Below are positions 20,793 to 29,439 of a stretch of DNA of 64,000 nt, piece after piece; the first letter of the stretch is position 1, and each line of letters opens with the position of its first letter. The notes below the pieces were generated by a model. That model had not been told where the DNA came from. It searched no databases and was given only the letters and a program-made list of their open reading frames with translations. Source of the DNA: CAVWUA01 sp963758025 (lineage in GTDB: Bacteria; Planctomycetota; Planctomycetia; Isosphaerales; Isosphaeraceae); NCBI GenBank assembly GCA_963758025.1, contig CAVWUA010000006.1, positions 868,001-932,000 on the forward strand. Reading direction: 5' to 3'. The translations under genes and the position numbers were made by a program.

Positions 20793-21446
20793 CAAGAGGT
20801 TGCGCCCCGGAACCGTCGGACGATCTCCGCGTACTGCGAGGCCAGTTCCCGGATACGGTCGAAATCCCCCCGCGCCACCGCCTTCGGATCGACGAGCTGA
20901 CTGCCGACCCCCAGGCAGCAGGCCCCCGCCTTGAGAAACGCCTCGGCCGTGTCGAGGTTGACCCCGCCGGTGGGCATCAGGCGAATCTGGGGCAATGGGC
21001 CGCGCAGGGCTTTCAGGTAAGCCGGGCCACCCACGTCGGCGGGGAAAATCTTGACGACATCCGCGCCGGTTTCCCAGGCGGTGAGGGCCTCGGTCGGGGT
21101 GAACGCGCCGGGCATGACGACCTTATCGTAGCGGCGACAGAGGCGGATGACCTCGGGATTGACCGTCGGGGCGACGAGGTACTCGGCTCCGGCCAGGAGG
21201 GCCGCGCGGGCGGTCTCGGGGTCGAGCACGGTCCCGGCGCCGAGGACGACCTGATCCCCCAGGGCCTTGCGGACTTGCCGGATCACTTCAACGGCATCGG
21301 GCACGGTGAAGGTGATCTCGGCCGCCGTGACGCCCCCTTCGGCCAGGGCGCGCGACGACGCCGACCAGCGGCTCGGGCGACTCACCCCGCACGACCGCCA
21401 CGATTCCACCGTCCAGAATGCGTTTGAGGGTCGCCTCACGGCTCAT
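20792..21446 (-). CDS. KDPG/KHG-type 2-dehydro-3-deoxy-phosphogluconate aldolase (frameshifted near 21358)
   Basis: Starting from ATG 21446 the first 25 or so codons (REATLKRILDGGIVAVVRGE) match the family start; the frame then shifts at about 21355-21365 to RALAEGGVTAAEITFTVPDA. The class I aldolase motifs follow: GAGTVLDPETA, YLVAPTVNPEVI, MPGAFTPTEA, and the Schiff-base lysine in ADVVKIFPAD, then LMPTGGVNLD. The joined length of about 217 residues is normal. It cleaves 2-keto-3-deoxy-6-phosphogluconate or a close analogue to pyruvate and an aldehyde. Coupling to cobS by TGATG overlap is odd for a sugar-acid enzyme. Confidence 0.9.
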
Positions 21447-21636
21447 TGATGGTCCTTTTTGTTTGGTTGAGGAGCTGGGGAAGACGAGTCCGGTTGGATT
21501 GAGAAGGACTGTAGCGGCAAGGGACCAGGGGCGTCAAGCAATGGGACTGCGGTTCAACTTGAGCCGCCTTCCGCGCCGAATAATCCTTACAGCCGTAACA
21601 AAATGCATTGAAGACGTCGTGCCGGGAATCTGATCC

Positions 21637-23286
21637 GTGACTCGAACCTGGTCGTACCGAACGACTTGCCTCATTCTCGGCCTGGCGTTGATCCTGGCGG
21701 GTTCGCCTGGACACGCGCAAGAGCCGCCGGTCCCCGCGCCCGAAACGCCTCCCCCCGCGCCGGTGGGGGTGAGTATCGAGGAGCGGCTTCAGCGGCTCGA
21801 AGAGATGAACCGCCAACTGATGGAGGAGAACCAGCAGCTCCGCGCGCAGTTCCGGGACATCGACGAGCGACTCGAAGCGGCCCGCGAACGGCCCGACACC
21901 ACGACGGAGGGAGGTGCCGGGGCACGCGATAACCCGGCCGGCGCGGCGACGGAGGCGCCCGGTGAGGCGGCACCTCTCCCCGAGTCGAGAGACACGTCCG
22001 ATGAGGGCGGGGCGGGCGCGCGCGATAATCCATCCGAAGATTCCTACGAAATCCTGCGCAAGGGGAAAAAGCTCCCGCTTAATCTGAACTTCGGTCCTGG
22101 TTTCGAGTTGCAGACCGAGGACGAGGAGTTTCAGCTTCAGTTCCACAACGAGACTCAGGTCGAGGCCCGGATCTTCGAGCAGCAGAACCAGTCGTTCGCT
22201 CATCCGGGGTTTTACATTCCCCGGCAACGCTGGTTCTTCACGGGCCATCTGACCAAGCCAATCGAGTATTACACGTCCTTCAATAAGGGCCTCGGCGGCG
22301 TCAACCTGCTGGATGCGTTCGTCAACTTCCACTACGACGACCGTTTCATGGTGAAGTTTGGGCGGTACAAGGTACCGTACACGTATGAATTTTACGCCAT
22401 CTCGAACGTGGATCTGATCGCGCCGGAACGTTCGCTGTACGCGGCGAACTTCGGCAACAACCGCGAGTACGGCCTGATGGGCTGGGGCCGCCTGTTTGAC
22501 AAGCGGCTCGACTACGCCGTGGGGATCTTCAACGGCGGGCGGAACACGTTCGAGGAGCTCAACGATGCGAAGGACGTGATCGCCTACCTCAACGGTCGGC
22601 CGTTCGAGGGAGTGGAGGGCCTGGAATTCCTGCACAACTTCAACATCGGCGGGTCGGTCTCGGCCGGAAACCAGGATAATCCGCTGCAATCCCAGGCGCT
22701 GCGGACATCGCTGAACGCCTCGAACAGCACGGGGGCGGCCGCCGCCTCGCCCGCCTTCCTGATCTTCAACAACAACGTGATCGAGAACGGCCCGCGGGAA
22801 CTCTGGAACCTGCACCTGGCGTACTTCTACGAAGGGCTCTCGCTCCTGGCCGCGTGGGACAGCGGGATCGAAAGCTATCGGCAGATCAACCAACCGAACC
22901 GGGTGCAGGTGCCCGTCGACGGTTACTTCGTGCAGGCGGCTTACTTCCTTACCGGCGAGACGGTCTCCCGGCGCACCCAGGTCATTCCGCTCCACCCGTT
23001 CGACCTGCGACGCGAACGATTCGGCCTGGGCGCCTGGGAAATCCACGCCCGCTATAGTGCCTTGAACCTCGGCAACGAGGTCTTCCGCGGCGGCCTGGCC
23101 GACCCGAACCTCTGGAGCAGTAACCTCTACGCCATCGACATGGGCCTGAACTGGTACTTGAACCCATACACGAAAATCTACCTGGACTGGCAGCACGCCG
23201 TCTTCGGCAATCCGGTCTTCTACGCCCCCGGAAAGTTCCAGAAGACCAGCGACCTGTTCTGGATTCGCTGCCAGATCTATTTCTAA
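21637..23286 (+). CDS. Outer-membrane porin with N-terminal coiled coil (phosphate-selective porin O/P-like)
   Basis: 549 residues from GTG 21637. Signal peptide LILGLALILAGSPGHAQ, a Pro-rich spacer, a coiled coil (RLQRLEEMNRQLMEENQQL), a low-complexity linker in which GGAGARDNP occurs twice, then a beta-barrel of about 420 residues rich in alternating aromatic strands, ending WIRCQIYF with the C-terminal Phe typical of barrel assembly. Blocks such as FYIPRQRWFFTGHL, FMVKFGRYKVPY and YGLMGWGRLFD fit the OprO/OprP family of planctomycete porins. The coiled coil may bind the cell wall, as in S-layer-type porins. It stands alone, divergent from the aldolase operon. The substrate is unknown. Confidence 0.85.
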   Translation: MTRTWSYRTTCLILGLALILAGSPGHAQEPPVPAPETPPPAPVGVSIEERLQRLEEMNRQLMEENQQLRAQFRDIDERLEAARERPDTTTEGGAGARDNPAGAATEAPGEAAPLPESRDTSDEGGAGARDNPSEDSYEILRKGKKLPLNLNFGPGFELQTEDEEFQLQFHNETQVEARIFEQQNQSFAHPGFYIPRQRWFFTGHLTKPIEYYTSFNKGLGGVNLLDAFVNFHYDDRFMVKFGRYKVPYTYEFYAISNVDLIAPERSLYAANFGNNREYGLMGWGRLFDKRLDYAVGIFNGGRNTFEELNDAKDVIAYLNGRPFEGVEGLEFLHNFNIGGSVSAGNQDNPLQSQALRTSLNASNSTGAAAASPAFLIFNNNVIENGPRELWNLHLAYFYEGLSLLAAWDSGIESYRQINQPNRVQVPVDGYFVQAAYFLTGETVSRRTQVIPLHPFDLRRERFGLGAWEIHARYSALNLGNEVFRGGLADPNLWSSNLYAIDMGLNWYLNPYTKIYLDWQHAVFGNPVFYAPGKFQKTSDLFWIRCQIYF

Positions 23287-23312
23287 ACAACGCACGCCGC
23301 GTCCTTGAGCCC

Positions 23313-23330
23313 GCCCGCCGTCGGGTTTTT
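23313..23330 (+). terminator. Weak candidate terminator after the porin gene
   Basis: A short stem (CCCG/CGGG, extendable by a G-T pair) with a 4-nt loop is directly followed by TTTTT, 27 bp after the porin stop. The stem is short, so the call is weak. Confidence 0.35.
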
Positions 23331-23447
23331 GTCCGCGCGTGCTTCCGCGCACTTGGGGAGCACAGGTTGGCGGAGTAGGATGGAGGGACCGGAGGAATCC
23401 CGATTTCTCGAGATGAGCTGCAAGCCCTCATCTGAGGATCGTACACC

Positions 23448-24071
23448 ATGCCGCAGGCGCCCGAGGGGTCCGTCTCGCGCTGGATCGACGCGCTGAAGGC
23501 CGGGGATCACGCGGCCGCGCAGCCGTTGTGGGAGCGCTACTTCAGCACGCTCGTCGGTCTGGCGCGGAAAAAGCTCCAGGCGACGCGGCGCACCGGGGCT
23601 GATGAGGACGAGGAGGACGCCGCCCTGAGCGCCTTCGATAGCTTCTGCGCGGGGGTGGCCGACGGACGATTCCCCCGTCTGAGCGACCGCGACGACCTCT
23701 GGCGCATCCTGGTCGTCATCACCGCGCGCAAGGCCTGGGCTCAGGCCGAGCGCCGGGGACGACAGAAGCGCGGCGGAGACGTGCGGGCGGTGAACCTCAT
23801 CCCGCATCGGTCCGACGACGCGGACGCCGGGACCGATGGCCTGGAGCGGATCGCCGGGACCGAGCCGACGCCCGAGTTCGCCGCGATGGTCGCCGAGGAA
23901 TATCGCCGGCGGCTCGACGCCCTGGAAGATGACGCCCTGCGTCAGGTCGCCGTCGGGCGGATGGAGGGTTATACCAACGACGAGATTGCCGAACGACTCG
24001 GCTGCGCCCGTCGCACGGTCGCCCGGCGGCTCGACCTGATCCGTAAGATCTGGCTGGACGACCCGTCGTGA
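23448..24071 (+). CDS. ECF-type RNA polymerase sigma factor
   Basis: 207 residues. The sigma-2 region reads SVSRWIDALKAGDHAAAQPL and WERYFSTLVGLARKKL; the sigma-4 helix-turn-helix is GYTNDEIAERLGCARRTVAR, ending in LDLIRKIWLD. No anti-sigma gene is next to it; instead a Ser/Thr kinase gene follows 48 bp later. This is the planctomycete ECF group whose members occur beside protein kinases (known context, role mostly unproven). It probably directs RNA polymerase to a regulon under control of that kinase. The frame is intact. Confidence 0.92.
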   Translation: MPQAPEGSVSRWIDALKAGDHAAAQPLWERYFSTLVGLARKKLQATRRTGADEDEEDAALSAFDSFCAGVADGRFPRLSDRDDLWRILVVITARKAWAQAERRGRQKRGGDVRAVNLIPHRSDDADAGTDGLERIAGTEPTPEFAAMVAEEYRRRLDALEDDALRQVAVGRMEGYTNDEIAERLGCARRTVARRLDLIRKIWLDDPS

Positions 24072-24122
24072 GCCGCGACCGATCGATATCGCCTCGTCCG
24101 TCGAAGTAGAGGAGGCAGCGTG

Positions 24123-25886
24123 ATGAATGTCCAGGACCCCCGCACGGAGGAAACGGACCGGCACCTGGAGGCGGCCCGCCGCGTCAACGATGCGTGCGAG
24201 CGATTCGAAACCGCCTGGCGCGCCGGGCAGTCGCCTCGCGTTGAGTCATTCCTGGAGGAGGTTCCCGAGCCGCAACGCGCCGACCTCCTCCGAGAGCTGC
24301 TCGCTCTGGAGTTGGAGCTGCGCTTTCCCGCGCACGCCGCGACACTCAACGCGATGCTCGGCTCATCGGGATCGGAACGGAGGACGCGGGAGGCCGGGGG
24401 ATCGGGGCCGACCGGTTCCTACGACGACACGATTGCAATGGAGTCGTCGGCGTCCGCGAGCCGGTCTTCCAGGTCCTCCCTGGAAGATGTCCTCCGCTTC
24501 GGTGATTACGAACTGCTGGAGGAGATTGCTCGGGGCGGCATGGGGGCCGTGTACAAGGCCCGGCAGGTGAAACTCAACCGGCTGGTCGCCTTGAAGGTGG
24601 TTCTGTCCGGCCGGTTCGCCTCGGAGGCCGAGCGGGCGCGGTTCCGCATCGAGGCCGAAGCGGCGGCCAGGCTCGACCACCCGAACATCGTGCCGATTTA
24701 CGACGTCCGCGAACTGGCCGGGCAGAATTATCTCTGCATGAAGCTGATCGAGGGGGGCAGCCTGAGCCGTCGGATGACGTTTTACCGCCAGGACCCCCAC
24801 GCCGCGGCGCGGATGCTGGCGACCGTCGCCCGCGCGGTTCACTACGCCCATCAGTGCGGGTTCCTGCACCGCGACCTGAAACCGGCGAACATCCTGATCG
24901 ACACCGAGGGGCGGCCCTACGTCACCGACTTCGGTCTGGCCAAGCGGGTCGAGGTCGAGAGCCACCTGACGCAGACCGGGACGATCCTCGGCACGCCCAG
25001 CTACATGGCCCCCGAACAGGCCGCCGGCCAGGGCCGCGCCGTGGAAGAGACCGCCGACGTGTACAGCCTCGGCGCGATCCTCTACGAGATCCTCACGGGC
25101 CGCCCGCCGTTCAAGGCCGGGACCACGATGGAGACGGTCATGCAGGTCCTGGAGCGCGAGCCGGTCCCTCCCCGGCAAATCCAGTCAGGGGTTCCCCGCC
25201 CCCTGGAGCAAATCTGCCTGCGCTGCCTGGACAAATCCCCTGAGGCCCGCTACCCGACCGCCGAGGCCCTGGCCGAGGACCTGGAGCGGTTCGTTCGTCA
25301 CGAAGGGGTGCAGGCCCGGCATACCGGCCCGGTCATTCGGTTACGGCGCTGGGCGCGGCGCGAGCCGGAACTGGCCGCGCGGCTCGGCGGCCTGGGCGTG
25401 ATCGCGGCCCTGACCCAGTTCAACCACGTCGTCAGCCCCTCGCCGGACCCCTCGGTGCATCTGAAGGTCATGACGACCCTGGGCGTCTGGATGGTCGCGT
25501 CACTGGTCTTCCAGCTCGCCCTGCGATACACGCGCTGGCCGGAACTGATCCGCATGGCCTGCGCGGCGACGGACATCGTCCTGCTGACGGTCATCCTGAA
25601 CGTCCTCGACGCGATTCACAGCGCCCTGGTGGTCGGCTATCCGCTGTTGATCGCCGCGTCGGGCCTGTGGTTCCGCGTCCGGCTGGTCTGGATCACGACC
25701 GTTCTGGCGATGCTCGCCTACTGGCTGCTCTACCAGGAAGCCGCCGCGCGGGGAGCTGTCACCCCGATGGACCAGTGGCCGAACATCTTCGTCGCGGCCC
25801 TGGCCGTCACCGGCTTCGTCGTCGCCCATCAGGTCAAGCGCATCTGGGCCTTGAGCCTCTACTACGAGAACCGGCCGCGAACCTGA
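24123..25886 (+). CDS. Membrane-anchored Ser/Thr protein kinase
   Basis: 587 residues from ATG 24123, with AGGAGG 7 nt upstream (GTG at 24120 also possible). The N-terminal 125 residues are helical (RRVNDACERFETAWRAG, EEVPEPQRADLLRELLALEL), a feature of kinases that accompany ECF factors. The kinase domain (about 129-392) is complete: ARGGMGAVYKA glycine loop, VALKVV lysine, LHRDLKPANILI catalytic loop, TDFGLAK, and MAPEQAAGQ. After it come 4-5 membrane helices (about 422-575) and a short tail. No extracellular PASTA or beta-propeller sensor is present. It likely phosphorylates the neighbouring ECF factor or a partner; this is inferred from context. Confidence 0.93.
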   Translation: MNVQDPRTEETDRHLEAARRVNDACERFETAWRAGQSPRVESFLEEVPEPQRADLLRELLALELELRFPAHAATLNAMLGSSGSERRTREAGGSGPTGSYDDTIAMESSASASRSSRSSLEDVLRFGDYELLEEIARGGMGAVYKARQVKLNRLVALKVVLSGRFASEAERARFRIEAEAAARLDHPNIVPIYDVRELAGQNYLCMKLIEGGSLSRRMTFYRQDPHAAARMLATVARAVHYAHQCGFLHRDLKPANILIDTEGRPYVTDFGLAKRVEVESHLTQTGTILGTPSYMAPEQAAGQGRAVEETADVYSLGAILYEILTGRPPFKAGTTMETVMQVLEREPVPPRQIQSGVPRPLEQICLRCLDKSPEARYPTAEALAEDLERFVRHEGVQARHTGPVIRLRRWARREPELAARLGGLGVIAALTQFNHVVSPSPDPSVHLKVMTTLGVWMVASLVFQLALRYTRWPELIRMACAATDIVLLTVILNVLDAIHSALVVGYPLLIAASGLWFRVRLVWITTVLAMLAYWLLYQEAAARGAVTPMDQWPNIFVAALAVTGFVVAHQVKRIWALSLYYENRPRT

Positions 25887-25989
25887 GTCAGATCTCCGTC
25901 CCCGGCCAGCAACTCATCGAGCACTTGCCGTTGCCTCGGGCTGAGCTGACTCATCGGGTCATCCGCCATGGCGAGCGACCGGCCGAGAA

Positions 25990-26226
25990 GTCCCCCATCC
26001 CGCCGCCGCCCCCATTGGCCCGAACGCCACCTTCGGCGAGCAATCCCGCCAGGTCGAGACCCACCTCATTGGTCACCAGGGCGACCTCTACGGTGTGACC
26101 CTGGAGATCGACCTCCTCGAACATCTGCGCTCCTCACGCAAGTTCGACGGCATCGACGACCTCTTGAACCAGATCCGCGCCGATGTGGAGCAGGCCCGCG
26201 CGATCGCGGAGGAGGCGGCGCGGTAG
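25990..26226 (+). pseudogene. 3' fragment of ribF
   Basis: In the frame ending at TAG 26226 the sequence reads IGPNATFGEQSRQVETHLIG, then HQGDLYGV-LEIDLL-HLRSSR, then FDGIDDLLNQIRADVE. This matches the last 75 or so residues of the intact ribF at 53131-54135, with only a few substitutions (for example A to T, Q to E, GR to AR at the end). There is no start codon or N-terminal part, so it is a dead fragment from a duplication or from a gene conversion partner. Divergence by eye is under about one base in ten. It lies just after the kinase gene and before DUF1883. Confidence 0.85.
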
Positions 26227-26336
26227 GGGCGCAAAAGCCCTCGTAAGCCGTGTGCTTCGTGTGTCGTTTTCCGGGACAACCCGGTATAATTCGTGAAGTG
26301 GCTTTCCGGCGGCGAGACGTTGGCGGGGCATGGCAG

Positions 26337-26615
26337 ATGAACTACCTTCACCAGGAACTCGATATCAGCCCGGATGATGTCGTCGAGGTCACACTCGATG
26401 GACAGGCGAATGTCATGCTTCTGGATTCCGCGAATTATGATCGCTATCGCAGAGGCGAATCCTTCCGCTATCACGGGGGATTGGCAAAGGAATTGCCCGT
26501 CCGTCTTGTCGCTCCCCATCCTGGACGATGGCATGTCGTCGTGGATCTCGGCGGCTTCGCCGGAAGAGTCCGGGCCGGAGTTCGCGTGTTGCAGGATGCT
26601 GATGTCGCGAGGTGA
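26337..26615 (+). CDS. DUF1883 domain protein
   Basis: 92 residues from ATG 26337; the whole protein is the domain: NYLHQELDISPDDVVEVTLD, then QANVMLLDSANYDRYRRGES, then YHGGLAKELPVRL and RWHVVVDLGGFAGRVRAGV. DUF1883 is a small beta domain of unknown function, sometimes found fused to TIR or next to membrane proteins. The stop codon is immediately followed by the GTG of the next gene, so the two are translationally coupled and probably work together. The ribosome site is weak. Confidence 0.88.
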   Translation: MNYLHQELDISPDDVVEVTLDGQANVMLLDSANYDRYRRGESFRYHGGLAKELPVRLVAPHPGRWHVVVDLGGFAGRVRAGVRVLQDADVAR

Positions 26616-27035
26616 GTGTGGCCGCCCGAAAAGCGAGCGAAGATCGTCCGGCCCCACCGATCGTGCGCGTACGCGCCTCTCGGAGAATTGAGGGTTTACG
26701 AGATCTCCGAGGCAGAACTTGAGAAACGTGAAAATGGACCGCCGGGGCAGGTCCACCTGAGCTTCGCGCTCGCACTGCTGCCGGCTGCCTTGACCGTCTT
26801 CATCACGTTACAAACGGTCGAGATTCAAGATAACCGCATCTATTATGGCTACTGGATCGCCTTCTGGCTCCTTTCGGTCCAGGGACTCATCTCATTGGTT
26901 CGGTGGTGGACGACGAGCGGCTCACTGAGATTATTGGTGAAGGACATTCGGTCGCGGATGCCGGAGAAGCCGGGTATCCCTGAACAAGCAACACGTTCGG
27001 TTCAAGGCTCCGAAGCTGAACCGAGAGATGCCTGA
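26616..27035 (+). CDS. Two-helix membrane protein coupled to DUF1883
   Basis: 139 residues from GTG 26616, directly behind the DUF1883 stop. An N-terminal soluble part (YEISEAELEKRENGPPG) is followed by two membrane helices (HLSFALALLPAALTVFITL; IYYGYWIAFWLLSVQGLISL) joined by a short charged loop, then a basic segment (SLRLLVKDIRSRMPEKPGIP). No enzymatic motif. The pairing suggests that DUF1883 acts near the membrane; the process is unknown. Confidence 0.75.
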   Translation: MWPPEKRAKIVRPHRSCAYAPLGELRVYEISEAELEKRENGPPGQVHLSFALALLPAALTVFITLQTVEIQDNRIYYGYWIAFWLLSVQGLISLVRWWTTSGSLRLLVKDIRSRMPEKPGIPEQATRSVQGSEAEPRDA

Positions 27036-27188
27036 CCGCGACAGTGGTATCCAGAGAGGCGGCCAGAGTCATTCGCGGGCGCCCCAGCGCCCACCCAATC
27101 GAGGCTTAGCCGGGCTGGTCGGGTATGCTGGGTGGAGACGCGTTTCTATCACGGGCCGTCGAATCACCCGATGCCTGGCAGGTGACAC

Positions 27189-27457
27189 ATGGACTATCAA
27201 GCCGTCCTCAGCGAAGTCGAGTCCCGGCCCATCGACGAACGAATTCGGCTGGTGCAAGACGTCTGGGATCGGCTCGTGGACCAGGGTTACAAGCCGGAAC
27301 TCACCGACGAGATGAAAGCGGAACTTGATCGGCGCGTCGCGGAGATGGACAGCAACCGGGCCTCTGGGGTGCCCTGGGAAGACGTCAAAGCCCGAGTCCT
27401 GGGGCGGCTCCGGAAAGGAGGATTCCGGTCCTCTCTCGCGACGGGCGCAACCGGTGA
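27189..27457 (+). CDS. Addiction-module antitoxin-like protein, apparently orphan
   Basis: From ATG 27189 the sequence reads MDYQAVLSEVESRPIDERIR, then LVQDVWDRLV, then ELTDEMKAELDRRVAEMDSN and GVPWEDVKARVLGRLRK: the full length of the TIGR02574-type antitoxin family. The frame does not stop where such proteins end; it runs on to 27929 across the antisense MFS gene. Another frame has a stop at 27457, so a one-base shift near 27405-27420 is likely, and the given end is an estimate. The usual RelE/ParE toxin gene does not follow; the next gene is antisense. Either the toxin has been lost or this is a solo regulator. Confidence 0.7.
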
Positions 27458-27476
27458 CGATTGCCTCCGGACCTCA

Positions 27477-28742
27477 TCAGCCTCGGCTCCGCTCGCTGCC
27501 CAGAACAACCAGCCAGACGCAGGCTTCGCACGCCGCGACTGCCCCGGCCATCGGGACGGCCGTCCCATTGTGCAGCAGGCCGACCGCCGCACCCGCGGCG
27601 GCCCCGACGGCGTACTGGAGCAGGCCGAGGACGGCGGAGGCGGCCCCGGCCTCCCGGCCGAAGGGGGCCATCGCCGCCGCCGTGGCGTTCGGGAAGATCA
27701 GGCCCAGCGTGGCAACGCAGACGAAAAGCGTCGCGTAGAAGAGGGAGAACCCGCCAAGGCCGGTCCAGGCCGCGATCAACAGAAGCAGGCCCGCGACGGC
27801 CGCGACGATGGACGCGGCGCGGAGGATCTGGTGCGGGCCGAAGCGGCGGAGCAGGCGGCGGTTCCACTGAGCGGCCAGGAACAACCCGATCGCGTTGCCG
27901 GCGAAGAAGACGCTGAACGCCTGCGGTGAGACACCATACAGGTCCATGAACACGGTCGGCGACCCGGAGATATACGCGAACAAGGCCCCCGAGGAGAACC
28001 CGATCGCCGACGCATAGCCGAGGAACCGGCGGTCGGTGAGAATCCCCCCGCTCCGCCGGAGGACCGTGGTGGCGGAGTGCCTGGCCCGGCGGTCGATCGG
28101 CAGCGTCTCGGCCAGGGTGAGCGCGACCGCGAGCCCGCACACCAGGCCGACGCCCGCCAGCACCCAGAACACCGCGTGCCAGGTCCCGAACGCCAGGAGC
28201 TGGCCGCCGAGGAGCGGGGCGACGACCGGGGCGACCCCGGTCACCATCATCATGAACGAGTAAACCCCGGCGGAGCGGGTCTCGTCGAAGAGGTCGCGGA
28301 CCACCGCCCGGGAGACGACCAGCCCGGCGGCCCCGGCGAACCCCATCAAGAAGCGCGCGGCCATCAGCCACTCGACCGACGGGGCGAGCGTGCAGAGGAT
28401 TGCGGCGACGGCGAACGCCGAGCATCCGGCGAGGAGCGGCAACCTGCGGCCGATGCGGTCGCTGATCGGTCCGATGACGAATTGCCCGACCGCGAGCCCG
28501 GCGAGGAAGAGGGAGAGGGTGAGCTGGAGGCTACCCGGAGGCGCGGCCAGGTCCCGCTGAATCCGCGGGAATGCCGGCAAGTACATGTCGATCGCGAGCG
28601 GCGAGAAGGCCGTCAGTGCCCCGAGCAGGACGACGAGCCGGGCCGAGATCGTCTGTCGTGCCGCCCGGTGGGCCGCGTCGTGCTCGACCGGGCGGGACGA
28701 GGCGGACGGCGACGTGGTTGGCTGCGTATCCGTCTCGGACAT
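27477..28742 (-). CDS. MFS transporter, Bcr/CflA drug-resistance family
   Basis: 421 residues from ATG 28742; the frame is open to 28829, but the chosen start places a hydrophilic tail of about 30 residues before helix 1. Twelve membrane helices can be counted. Family motifs: AIDMYLPAFPRIQRDL in helix 1, GQFVIGPISDRIGRRLPLL (motif A) between helices 2 and 3, ARFLMGFAGAAGLVVSRAVV, and VAPLLGG (motif C type). It exports drugs or other small molecules by proton antiport in the inner membrane; the substrate is unknown. Divergently transcribed, alone. Confidence 0.93.
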   Translation of the reverse strand: MSETDTQPTTSPSASSRPVEHDAAHRAARQTISARLVVLLGALTAFSPLAIDMYLPAFPRIQRDLAAPPGSLQLTLSLFLAGLAVGQFVIGPISDRIGRRLPLLAGCSAFAVAAILCTLAPSVEWLMAARFLMGFAGAAGLVVSRAVVRDLFDETRSAGVYSFMMMVTGVAPVVAPLLGGQLLAFGTWHAVFWVLAGVGLVCGLAVALTLAETLPIDRRARHSATTVLRRSGGILTDRRFLGYASAIGFSSGALFAYISGSPTVFMDLYGVSPQAFSVFFAGNAIGLFLAAQWNRRLLRRFGPHQILRAASIVAAVAGLLLLIAAWTGLGGFSLFYATLFVCVATLGLIFPNATAAAMAPFGREAGAASAVLGLLQYAVGAAAGAAVGLLHNGTAVPMAGAVAACEACVWLVVLGSERSRG

Positions 28743-28959
28743 CGTTCTCTCGGCGCATTGCAAGGGGCGAGGCCGACGGCAGCCGCGAACGATCGGCTGG
28801 CCGCCATGTTCGTCGATCAGAGCAACCAACGTGCCGTCGTCACCAGCCGAGAGATGTCGATCCGATCACCCGGTCATGCGAGCGCCTCACGGCCGCCTCA
28901 GCTCGGAATTTGATGCCGAGAGGCTGGGATATTTTCCGTCCCGTCCCTCCGCGCGGTGC

Positions 28960-29349
28960 TCAGGGTTCTCGCGGGCGTGGCGGATCGATCGTTTGGGGCT
29001 GCCAGGGATGATACGCGAGATCGTGATACCGGCGTTCCATCCTGGTGGACCATGCCATGCAGCGGCGAACGTAGTCCCGACGGGCCTGGAATTCCTCAAG
29101 GGTGGCTCTCGTCCATTCGTCATCAGGATGCTGTTCCAGGTAGGCTCGCGTCTCCTCGACGATCTTGTTTTCCAGGATGAGCCGCGCGCGATGATTGCGC
29201 GACTCGCGTGCGTACAGCGCGGATGCTTTCTCGTATAATCGGTGCCGTTTATATATCTGAAGAACTCTTCCCGATCCCAGAAGCAGAGCCACGAGTACCA
29301 CGCCGAGCATCAAACGGCGTATGGTGAAACGAATCCGGAATTGTCTCAT
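28960..29349 (-). CDS. Small membrane-anchored hypothetical protein
   Basis: 129 residues from ATG 29349, with AAGGAG about 7 nt upstream. It opens with FRIRFTIRRLMLGVVLVALL, a single anchor of the FTIRRLM type seen in many planctomycete proteins, and continues as a soluble helical, Arg- and Tyr-rich tail (LYEKASALYARESRNHRARL, YLEQHPDDEWTRATLEEF). No domain recognised. It follows the DUF4396 gene by 90 bp on the same strand. Confidence 0.7.
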   Translation of the reverse strand: MRQFRIRFTIRRLMLGVVLVALLLGSGRVLQIYKRHRLYEKASALYARESRNHRARLILENKIVEETRAYLEQHPDDEWTRATLEEFQARRDYVRRCMAWSTRMERRYHDLAYHPWQPQTIDPPRPREP

Positions 29350-29439
29350 GGGAACGCTCCTTCGGCTGGAGACGCTCCAACGTAAACCCCGAACCGCCCG
29401 CGCGGCAAGCCGCCACCGCGTCCGAGGGGGCCTCTTGCC

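Noticed and set aside
20793..21640. Cobalamin riboswitch near cobS
   Set aside because: cobS is coupled to the aldolase gene, and the leader before the aldolase shows none of the conserved B12-box words I know.
22000..22080. Repeated GGAGARDNP in the porin linker as a functional repeat
   Set aside because: Only two copies occur in a low-complexity linker; a simple local duplication explains it.
25862..25969. 35-residue leftward frame with LSPRQRQVLDELLAG
   Set aside because: It recalls the start of a helix-turn-helix protein, but it is short, overlaps the kinase 3' end and has no continuation; it may be another gene fragment next to the ribF remnant.
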